Source of the DNA: Bolinopsis microptera
Taxonomy: Eukaryota > Ctenophora > Tentaculata > Lobata > Bolinopsidae
DNA length: 64,000 bases
NCBI RefSeq assembly: GCF_026151205.1
Contig: NC_087076.1
Span: 8,036,902-8,100,901, forward strand
Reading direction: 5' to 3'
A model generated the notes under the pieces. It ran no database searches. It was not told the DNA's origin and worked only from the letters and a program-made list of their open reading frames with translations. Positions 32,801 through 44,800 of the stretch are shown here, piece by piece. The translations under genes and the position numbers were made by a program. How positions within the stretch are numbered: position 1 is the stretch's first letter; each line of letters starts with the position of its first letter.

Positions 32801-35800
32801 AACAATAACAAACCTTATATTCCTAGCAACAGTGCTGAACTTAGTCTCGCTGGCCCCCTTGGTAGAGAAGATAGCCCTGTGGTGAGCATCGTACCAGTAT
32901 AAAGTACCAGTAGTCGTATCAATAGCTAGTGAAGTGGGGAGGAACTGTGACCTGTACAATGGTCTCATACCTGCCGGGGGATATTATCAAATTCTACTAT
33001 ATGGTAATGTTGTCTCTATGTAGCGGAGAACGATAAAACAGATAAAATGTCCGATTTCATTCTAAAAACTTTAATATTCTGCTTCTTACTAAGTCAATTC
33101 CAAAAAACAAACTCGATATGATTAGTTAATATCAATATGCGACTACAGAACTAAATGTTGTTTAAATCAACAGATAAAACACAAACCTCGACCACTCCTA
33201 GAGCAAGTGTAGATATGAGCAGTAGCTCCAACACTACCGATCCAGAACAGATCACCACTGAAGGGGTCCATGACCAGGTGATGAGGGGTGGACTCCAACT
33301 TTACCAGTTCTACTACAGAGCTACCCTCCATATTGGACACCATCAGTCCTGCAATTAGAGGGGTATGCAGGTAAAATTAGAGTCAGCTAGAATTGGAGGG
33401 GAGGTAAATAAAAGCGGAAGAATTAGAGAATCACAAAAATAATATTTTCAGATTGTAAAGCTGAACATGCCAATCATACTGAACATAATGAACACACCAA
33501 ACATGCCAAACATACTGAACATACTGAACATACCGAACATGCTGAACATACTGAACATACTGAACATACCATAGTTGGTCAGTACGAAATGTACGAACTG
33601 TACGAATTTTTTACGACTTTTGTACGAACTGACCAACTATGGAACATACCGTGACTTGTCTGATTAGTCCAGTAGATATTATCAGATACCCAGTCCACTG
33701 CAACATCAGATATGGCAGTGTTACCATAGTGATACACTTCTTGTAGTTTCCCTGACGACTCACTCAGTGATGTCATCATTATCGAGTTTAGTTTAGAGTC
33801 TGCGTACACAGCTTTCTGTTAATATGAAGTTCTCATGAAAATACTGTTAGGGTAAAAGGAGGACATTCAAATAGGGTAACAGTAAACAATATTAAACCTA
33901 AGTGTACAGTAAATAAGGGGCCATTCAGTTTTAATAGACATTAAAATGGAAAACTTTTTGAATCTTACCACGCGTCGACGGTAAAGAGAGAGTTAATTCT
34001 TGTGAAAAATTTTAAATAATTTATAACAAGGCAGAATTGTAGAAACCTGGAGTGAGAAATGGTAATCCAGAGCCAGTACATTATCCAGAGCCAGCACCTG
34101 ACTCAACATGTCCTTATTAGGAGCGTTATTATCCAGTTCCCACAGCTGAATAGAAGGGTTCTGGAGATGTGCCAGCTGAGCACCGGATGGTTGGACCAGA
34201 GCCAGAAGTACTGGAGAGTGGGTTGTTTGGCAGCTCTTACCGTCGGCAGCTAGGTAGTAACCTTGTCTACACGAACACTTGCCTTCATGGCACCTGATGT
34301 GGACAAGATTAGTTACTTAATCTAGAAATGTAATCTTCAGTTTACTTTTGTTAATGGTAATATTTTCTACAGAACTGCGTTCATTGTCTTACATCAATAA
34401 TATGATGTACTAAGGATATTGTCCATTATCTCATATGATTTATTGGCAACACATTTTTTCTGCATAATGCTTGATGACAATAAGCAATGTTAGGTGTAGG
34501 TATGTGGAGGGGTAACGTTTTATGACCAGATCAAAGGCAACGTTACACGACAAACTGTGTATCATGTATCGCTTCAACTTTCGCTTTCGTGTTTTTCATT
34601 CGAAGGTGATCCAGGTCAACATCACTCCACTGTGTAGCATTGTATTATGGTACTTAACTCTTTCAGTTTGGTTAACAGCGGTTTTCTGTACAATTATGTG
34701 TAGTCTTATAATATGATCTGATTACCTTTGTTGGCAGCGAGCCAGGTCACACGGTAGTTGCTCAGTACACTTTCTCTGTTCTTTATTCCAGACTTGTCCT
34801 GCTTTACACAGGAAACATTCTCTTTCGTCCTTCTTATCTACACAGTCAACCTTCCCATCGCACACCTGAAGTTATAGTGTTAAACCCTGTTATATAGTAG
34901 CTTACTATAGTGCTTTAGTAGTTTGGTCTAGTAGTACGTGTAGTGTAAGTAACACTAACAGTAGGGCGTCTCCGTTATAAAGTGCACTAAATCAGTTGAC
35001 AGTTTACATTTTATTGTATTATATTACGTCGTCCTTAACTGTTAAGTCTATAGTTGACATTTTCACTTGACTGTATGGTCGCCATTCATTCGTGGAATCA
35101 TGGGACTCTATGTGTGATGTGGTCAGAGCTTCCAGCATAATATTGCAATTTGAGACCATATTACTAACATCTTTACATTGAGTAATATTACATTACGACA
35201 CGCTCATTGAGGGTTCCTTTCAGTGGCTGTAGGAAACAAATACCTCTACATTATAATATTAAGTGTGTTACTTTTGTTACTTGGCAACTCTTCCCGTTAT
35301 AAATTATATATTTGTGATTTTAGGACGGGGTTTTACTTTTGAAACTTTGTTTTGAAGTTATGACAATTGTTGGCTTTCTCTTAAATTTACAGAAATGTTA
35401 TATTTTTGTTTGAGAGGTTGCGATCACTTGTGTGTGAAACAGGAAACTCCGATGTGAAGTTTTGGTTATGTTTTATATGTGTGCCGTGCGGCAAATAGGT
35501 ACAATGCCGGCCGGTTATTAATATTAACCGACTAATAGCCGGCTAACTATTAGCCTACACGTGCTTTTACACGCTCTGACCACTGATCTGACGATCCATA
35601 TTACCAAACTTGGTATGATCGTCAGTTTTTCAATCTACTGATCGAATCTTTGTTAAATTTCCATTCCTTTTGCAATGCGACGATCATGATTCATAACCTT
35701 AATCTCGATTTTATTTGCATCTCATTGCTTAAACCTGTGTTGATTTGTACATTGTGTAACATAATAGACCAGACTTTGTTTCCCTAATTTAACTCCATCA

Positions 35801-38800
35801 GGAAACTATATATCCCATCAACTCGAATGAAGAAATAAGATCAAGCACGCCATGACCTCACCATTCACCATACCAGCAAACTTTGGAATAGAACTTCTCA
35901 AATTAAAATCAAACAATGTTACTCTAGTATCAGATGATGGGCCAATACAAGCTAGTGCCGTAATATTATCTCTGAACAGTCCCGTGATAAAGAAACGAAT
36001 GCTGGAGGAAGATCAGACTGAACTGAGCTTTTATGGGTATTCAGCAGAATCAGTGAAGCTGTTCCTGAAGACATGCTACCAGGGCCGGCTAGATACGTCT
36101 GACAAGAAGAACATGTCTCACCTCCACAAGATATCCCACGTGTACCAGGTGTATTGGATAACAGAGGCTCTGCTGGAGGAGTATAGGAGCCGTGTTCACA
36201 GGTGTACTCAACACACTTACGGGTTTGAAACTGCTCTGTTCCTGTTCAAAGAAGCTGCGAGCACTCTGTTAGTTCTGAAGAAACAGACGTTTGTTGATGT
36301 ATTCATACAGTCCTTTGCGGGGGTACCCGAAAGGAGGGAAGAGTTCCTTAAACTGTACCTGAAGAACCTGCACAAGTACAGCGCAGAAGAGTTGAAGATA
36401 GCTGTAGAACTATCAGGTGGAAGGGTAGACATTGTGGTGAACGCTCTAGCTAATCACATCTTGGAGTTCAAGAGACTTGACACAAACGCTCGAGGCCTGC
36501 TAAAGAACATCAAATTCTCCTATCTAGAAACAGAGCACCCTCAAGCGTATAAAGCACTATTTGACGTGCTTGTCGATAACATAAAGTACCTGGAGAATGA
36601 GGATGCTGCAATGATCCTGAAACTAAGACATGGGGTATCACTTGGAGATCCACTAGCCTGGGACAGAAACATCACTCTCGCTAATCTCTTTCATACCAGA
36701 GTGGAGGATGATTCTGAAGATGTTGAGTTCGGGGACTCGCTCAGTGAATCAGTTGGTTCCTCGCTCTCTTTAAACGATCGCCCAATCATTCAACTTAGTT
36801 CTTCAGACTCGGACGAAGACACTCCAACTACATCCAGAGTGTGCTCCAGTGACGACGGTAGTGCAGCGTATTTCTCTTCCAGAGAGGATGAGGAATCACA
36901 AGACGAATTACAACAATCAGAGGCACCACAGGATTCAGAGGAGTCCAGAAATGAGACTGATAGTGACGAACAGGGATCAGAAGAGTCTGCTAATTCATCT
37001 AATGAAGATACCAGGGACGCAGCTGGGTTTAAAAACAGGATGCTGAAACTCATGGCGAATGAAAATGGTTGTAATAACCTATACATGTTTATTGAGGATT
37101 TATGGGACTGGATTTTAAGGCAGGGGAACTCAAGACTGGATATAGATTTCCCCGAAACTATGTCCACTGTAAAGAAAATAAAGACACACAGAGGATGGTT
37201 CCCAATTTCTCCAGACTTTGTGGACCGGCTCGTGAACATTTCTCAGAACCAAAACGTAGCTCGATTCAAGGAAGCTATTAAAAACACTTCGTCCCTGATT
37301 TCAGATGATAACAATTTCAGAATAAGCAGTCGCGGTAATTACAGCATGAACTCCATTCTGCAGGGTACAGAAGAAGCCATAGTGGCGTTTGAATTTCGTC
37401 ACAAAGCTATCAAAGTCTGTACACAAAAGGGGATTTGTGGGTTTTTATTCAAACTCATTTTGGGGCACGATGATGATTTTAAAATGGAGCTAGGATACAG
37501 CAAATCTGATTACAAGGACAGACGTTCCCAAGATCCTCTGAACCTTGACTTTCACGACAATCTGATGTTCGCACAGAGGATGCATATCATGGTGACGGGA
37601 TTCAAGGGGACCAATTGGTCACTACCACTATCATGGGAAGGGAAACCAACTTTTGATGACAACAAAAATATTGTGAGTTGGGGTAGGCATAAGTTCAAAG
37701 TTAATGGACCATCCGGTTCGGATTCCAGTCAGGGATCCAGCATAGAGAGCAGTCCAGAGGGTTTAAATTCAAGACAGGGTACCATTGCTGGGAATTCCTC
37801 TGAACTCTATACTGATCTGGTGTACAATTGGGGTGTCCAAGATGAGGTTAGATTTGAGGTTTATTATTGTACTGCATAGTACACTTTGAGGTGAAGTTTG
37901 ATATCATTAATATATTTTATGATGAGAAACGTTTCATACTCTTTTGATTGATTTCCTGGTTTCTTGTCGAATATACACTTTTAATTATGTACTTTTTAAA
38001 GTCGAATTCTGTAGTGGCATTGCCTCACGTTTTAGGCCCGCCCCGCACGAGTGCGCGGCTGTATCGTGGCTTTTGACCCGATCACTAAATGAAATGACTG
38101 TGAGGGTCACGACGTGATACAAATTCTGTACAGAACAGTAACTTATAATCTTACAGAAAACTTTATTTTTTAAATATTTCTCAGATGTTCAGAGTTGTTT
38201 ATTTTATCCTTTTACAATGTCTGTGGCAACTCTCCCAAACAAAGTTTCATTCATATTGGACATTGATACACATTATAGTAGTTAACAAATTGCATTATAC
38301 TTCTACACAAATTTAGGGCATTTTCTATTTTGAATGATGCGTCAATTTTTCTCTGCCGATATTCCATTTGAATTAACAAATAAATATTTCTCTTTAGTGC
38401 ATGACGATCTGCAGATGGGGTCAATCAGCGTCCCTGCAAACTTTGGGCTGGAGTTCCTGCGCCTCAAGACCAGTGACCTAGAGCTTAAACTGAAAGATGA
38501 TAAAACACTTAAGGCCAATGCTGTAATCTTAGCTCTCAATAGCCACGTGGTAAGAGATCAAATTATTGCAAAAGATAATCTGACGTTGGACTTCAGGCTC
38601 TTTGACAAAGAGCCAGTGAATTTGTTTCTAGCAGCCTGTTACCAAGGCCGGCTAGATACATTTAACAAGAAGTACATGTCTCAAGTGCACTTAATTTCAC
38701 ACGAGTACCATGTCTACTGGATTATTGATGCAGTGTTTGAAGATTTCAGAGCAAGAGTCAAAAGGTGCACAGAGCTTCCCGTACTCGACTATGAAAGCGC

Positions 38801-41800
38801 TGAATTTCTCTTCAAAGAAGCCGTTCAAGTCCATACAGATACGAGGAAACGGAACTTTATCGATGTGTTGATGCAGCAGTTTGGAAGAGTGTCAGATAAA
38901 AGGAAAGGGTTTCTGGATCTGTTCTGCAAGAAGATGTTAATGGAGCAGTACTGTGAGGAGGAGTTGAAGATAGCAGTGGAGATGTCCGGGAGTGAGCTTG
39001 AGAGTGTGATTAGCGCTATGGTGTATCATTTGATTGAACTGAAAGGAAAAGGTAAAGGACTTGATGACAATATTCGCTGTCTCCTTGAAAACATTAACTT
39101 CGCTTTCTTGAAAGAGCAGAATGCTAAAGCTCACAAAGAATTATTTCAAGTCATAATCGAACTCAGTCAAAATATCGAGCCAAGGGATTTTTGTATGATC
39201 ATGCAACTCAGTAACGATAAAGATAACGCACAATTTTCAACATCTTGGGACCGGAACACTTCACTCCCTAACCTACTACTTCAACCTCTAGAGTCCCCAT
39301 ATGATAGCAGGTACGATGAAGCAGGTAATAGTAATGATGACGATAAAAAGAATGCTGACCATCAGAGTAAGCTTCAGGGCCTCAAGGAGGCCTACGAGAG
39401 CGAGCTTCTGATTACAGATGAGGAAAACATTTGCAGTGATTTCGGCGATTTATCTGTTGGACAAGTTGAAAGCTCAAGTGACGATGAATTCTACGAAAGT
39501 TTACAATATTCATCAGATTGTGACCCTTTAAGTCATCCCTATACTTCTTTAGATACAGCAACAACTTGCGAGGAAACTGAAGACATCAACGAGGAAGAAT
39601 ACGAGCAATCTACAGATTCTTCAAATTCTGATGTAGTTGACACTGCCGAATTCAAAGGCCGGATGTTAAAATTGTTTGAGAGCGCCTATGTTTGTAACCT
39701 GTACATGTTTATCGAAGATTTGTGGTACTGGATTCTTGATGAAGGAGGAAGGAGACTGGACATAGACTTCACTGAAACTATGGAGATGGTGAAGAATATT
39801 AGGATCTACCGTGGTTGGTTTCCAGTATCTTGTGACTTTGTCAAGATGCTCGACAATCCCACCGGGAATAAAAACCTAGAGGAGTTTAGAAAAGCTTTGG
39901 AATCGGAAGAGCCTCTTATTTGTGCCCACGGTGTTAAAGTAGATAGTCGGAAACTTTCCGAGAAAGATCACTGCATCAGAACAATGCTATTGCCAATAGT
40001 ATTGCAAGGTAAAAATGAAGGTGAGGTTGCTTTCCAAGGTAATGTTGCTTTCCAATACTGCCCTCCATGTCCAGAGGCCACAGACTGTAAACGACGGGGA
40101 TATTGTGGATTTCTATTAAAGGCAACCGTGTCATCAGAGGGACAGTTCCAGATGAAGATGTGCTATGCTGAACGCGATTATAAGTCTTCTGAACGCGAAT
40201 ACAAGTCCCAAAATAAAAACTTCCATCACCACGATAACTTGATCTTTGCGCAGCGCATGCACGTTATGTTGACCAGTTGGAACGGACCTCGGTTATGTGG
40301 TCTATCTTGGGAAGGTGCACCTGTCTTAGATGGCGAGGGTCAGATCGTACAGTGGGGCCGACACAGATTCACTGGAAACACTGAACCTCAAGCCAGCGGG
40401 AAGGGGTATAACTACACTTTGCAGTCGTCGGACAAACTCAAATTTGTTGTTTTTTATTGTACTGATTAAGGTTGATTCTGTGAACTCATATATAAATCGA
40501 CCAGTTGAAATATTGCATTTATTATCGCCTGATCAAATTCTTAAAGACAAATTTGCTGTGTCATACTCTAGCTAGTATTAACTCAATGTTAATCGACATA
40601 ACAAAGCCAATAATAAATTTGGATAGGTTGTTGTTTTCAATCAAATTAACAAACGATTATTTTGCTTATTAAAACTATTTTTATTCATACTTTTTTGCGA
40701 ATTGATTGATATTTTTAATGCAGTTTTCAGAAAGCGTTATATGGTTTGGGATCAGAGCATTTTGTATACAGAGTACTTAATGACCGATATTAATGTAAAC
40801 ATATACAATTCAATTGTGTTACTCATACTGTTAAATGTTGTTTTAATATTTCACAATGTTTAGATTCAATTAAAGTCGTAACATGAAATAAGGTAAAGAA
40901 ACTATAGTGCACCAGAGGAAGACTGGACGATTCCGGCAGACACTACTCATTTTTGTAGGTTAAAAAATTAAAATTCTAAATAAAAGAAAAGAAAGAAAAA
41001 AACTAACCCAAGCGTCAGGAATACAAGAACCATCACAGATGAATGTAGATAGGGATGTCTCACAAAACACAGCCGCGTCACACTCACTCTCGTCTGCTCC
41101 ATCAGTGCACTGGGATAATTAATAAGTTGAGAATGATAATTTACACTAACTTATATAAGTGCTGGTAAAAGTACCGCTCCAGGTACCGCTCCATCATTTA
41201 TCTATACATTTAGAATTACATCATTATGCAGTCCTTCTCCTCACAAAAGAACTAATTGAAGCCACATCTCTAATCTCAAGGTTGAATAGTGGTTCCAGGT
41301 TCTCAGGATGATGAATAAATCTCGTTACATTGATTAGCTCTCTAACACTCCTACCCTCCCCACTACTCCCCCTCCCTGGCAGATTAGAGCAGATCTCCAG
41401 CCTACAGGTTAAATATAGAGAGAGACTGATGAATAATTGCAGTGCAGAGACAGCTATCTGACTTACGACTATATAACTGCTTTCTGATTTACGACTATAA
41501 CTGCCCTGCACTTCAATTAGTATACTTTCTGTTTAATGAGGTCATATTCATACTGATGATCAGAGGAAGAGTCGTACACAACATGGACCATGGTGTGTTT
41601 CACTACGTCATAATAATACGTCATAATATGTCATAATACTCTATGACTGATAACTCAATATTTAAATGAGGTCTTAACTTTCTGTTAATCATTTGTTTTT
41701 ATATAAATAATTCCAAAAATTCTGTCTTATTGTTTATTTTCTATCCAAGGGGAACTGGAGGAGAGGGGGTTTTATCATGGCGGCGTAACGACCCCGCTGT

Positions 41801-44800
41801 GTGTCAATTACCATACATTGGACTACAAGTACAAAGAGAAGTAGATATAAAGATATAACAGTCATCAGTACTTAAGTATTACCTACTAGTCACAGTGATC
41901 CACTGCTGTAGATGTACCAATGATGTGCACCAATTGTCTGTAATAACAATGTACTCTGACAGGTGAATAAACATGGAATACAAGGGCGGTGTATTGTTTA
42001 TTGAGTAGTTGCACGTGGGCAACACGTGGGCAACACGTGGGCAACACGTGCCACTTTAACGAGTGATTATAGTTCAGTACCACGATCCTGTTATCTTTTT
42101 ATGGCTGTTCATAAATATAAATCCATCATTTTGTTTTGGGATCGTTCATTATATATTACGTTTCCAGTTTCATTGGAAATTTAAAAACCCTCTCCCTCGC
42201 CGTAAGCGATTTTACTCATAGCTATTGTATAGAAGTTTAAACGTAGACGTAAGCTTTTCAAGAACCCCTCCCCTAGGCTGGCTTACGTAATATGCGATTA
42301 ATCCCTTCTGTAAGAAGTTGTTCTTGCTTTGATCTTTTCTCTCCTCTAGATTTATCGTCTAAGAACAAGCTATTCATAGACCCCGAAAACAAAAGTCATA
42401 GAACGTCTACCCATGCAGCAAACCCATGAATAAAAATTTTCATAAAAACTAAGAACGAACTACAGAATACAACTGTAAAATTAACAAGTACTTTATCGGA
42501 ACTTTCGATAAGAATTGGTATGATCTATAATCGTAATTCCGTGAGATAAGGATAATCAAATTGCTCGATATAGATGCAAGTAAATGATAGAGCATTGAAT
42601 AAGTCAATTAATTATGTATTTATTTGTTGAGATTTGTGATGAGGACTTAATTATGGTTAAATTTGACCTATCATATTGACAAATTTCTTTTGCTTGTTCT
42701 ATTTCAAAGAAATGTGTCCACTACAGGAAAAAGATACCACTTCATCAGTGTGTATTTGCAGTACCCTATATCTAACCCTAATCTTAGATGTCCTTTGTAC
42801 AGGTCTTTAGTACAGCTCCCTTAATCAGTAGTTCACTGCATTAATGTATAAGGGGGAGAGTTCCGTAACTGATCTCTATTCTCTACCAGTGTGCAGACCA
42901 GCAGACTGCAGGGTCTGACTATTCATTAGGGTGTTTGAGAGCACAATCTCTCTCACTTTTCCCCCACGATCAGAGTCGTTTAAAGTTCATAACTATAAGC
43001 TAATCTTTCGATGGACAGTCACACGTATAACTGTATGAATGGTCGCAGTATAAGGGCATCGTAAAAGGTAACTCGGTAGATTTAGACTTAAGACACCTTT
43101 TATCTGCGGCCCCATCGTTGATATTAGCTCTAGTAACACTACAATACCTCTCTCTCTAACAGATGCTGTTAAAACCTCATTTGAAGAATTATGTAGGACA
43201 CGATCATCTTATACTTATCATATTGCCTACCAAACTCATTTACAAAAACAAAATACCTCTCATTGTTTACATGCCCGATGTGGTTATTACACTTGTTGAT
43301 CGTAGCACTGGTGCGGGGTAGCACTCTGACCAGTGCTATGTAAACAAGCAGCTTCAGACTGATGTAGTATTGCAGGACTGCCCTATGTTTACTTTTGCTT
43401 GTTTACTTTTAGTCTGGAGCTTCAATGTCACTCTTATTATCCTACTTAGACAGAGTAATAACATACTGATACACTTTCTCCTTTAATAGTTTGTAGACAT
43501 TGATCTCTTTCGCTAACATTATCCTATCTGAATGTTTAATGGCTTTTTGGTATATTTTAAGGCTTATTGTTGTCGTTAAGCCTATGATATTTATAGCACT
43601 TTTTATCATCATGATTAAATGTTTCACGTTTGGATTAATATAGGCCTGACTATAATTATTAATATTTGCTTGCTTGACTTACCTATTTTAAAATTAGTAT
43701 TCACTTTGATTCATAATATTGAATATTATTACCTCACGTTGTACGACCTCAATTTCTAGATAGAATTGATTTTGAGATTTCATTCAAGCTATTTTTCAAT
43801 GACCGGGGGAATATAGAAGTACAGAGTAATGGAGAATAATGAGAATAATGGATACATGGTATATACCTCATATTGAATAATGAACCGATAAACTTTAAAT
43901 TTGGATAGTTTGCCCCATCCTGCATACAGTATACTGTCATTACTATTTATCATCGACGCGCGTTGCAATTAAGCTTTAGTACTAGGAGTGCAGTTGCATT
44001 TAGAACTTGGATTTATGACTTCACTGAACTAACCCTTTCTCTCCAGCACCATGGTTCACCTGGTAACCACAACAGTACTCCTACTCGGCTCACTGCTAAC
44101 TCTGACTGAAGGAGTCTGCAAGACAGACGCCCTCACAGCAGAAGAGAAAGCAGTAATGGACGCGCACAACAAGGTTCGCGCACTGCACGTGGACACTGAA
44201 CCACTCTGTTACGGAGTCACTGGAAATGATGTCACCTTCACCGCTCAATCCTGGACAGATAAAATAGCTGGGGATAAGGCAATGAAACACAGCAGTGGGG
44301 GAACCTACGGAGAGAATCTTGCTACAGCGGGGACGACAGGGACTGTCCTGGCGAAAAGTCCAGCCTACGAACAATCTACTGACATGTGGTACGATGAGAT
44401 ACAGTTCTGGGACTACACCACCAACGCAAAGAAAGTCTCCGCTCCAGCTAACAAAGCTACAGGTCACTTCACCGCGGTAGTTTGGAAGAACACTAAACAG
44501 TTGAACTGTGGTTACGCAACTTACGAAAACGACTTCAACAACTACATGGTCACGTGCCAGTACTTTCCACCTGGTAACTACAACAACGACTACGCTAACC
44601 AGGTCGCACCTCTCAAATCAACTGAGAAGAAAACTTGCAACAAGCCTACTGTGGCAAACGGAGCTGTGACACCTGACACTGCTACAGTGGAAGAGGGAGG
44701 GAAATACACTGTGACTTGCTCTGGTGGAAGTATCCTTCAAGGAAATGTGAATACCTTCACTTGTGGTTCAGATGGGAATCTAACTCCAGCTTCTATCACT

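Larger units (their letters stand above)
29829..34293 (-). other. LRP module 2: EGF, second YWTD propeller, membrane span and tail
   Basis: Exon 34293-34047 starts with the end of an EGF ([21 protein letters not shown]) that runs into the propeller. Blade motifs are NIYWTNQ (33815-33650), LFWIGS (33348-33187), LYWYDA (32970-32814) and LYWVSE (32661-32486). Exons 30983-30776 and 30607-30480 are cysteine-rich EGF-like modules ending HGFYGERC. Exon 30271-30139 holds the membrane span ([20 protein letters not shown]). The last exon gives a 41-residue cytoplasmic tail: a basic stop-transfer [10 protein letters not shown], then EDDEPLLYD and the stop. There is no NPxY. Confidence 0.75.

Noticed and set aside
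33155-33358. Plus-strand frame rich in Ser/Thr
   Set aside because: Antisense of the LRP propeller exon 33348-33187.
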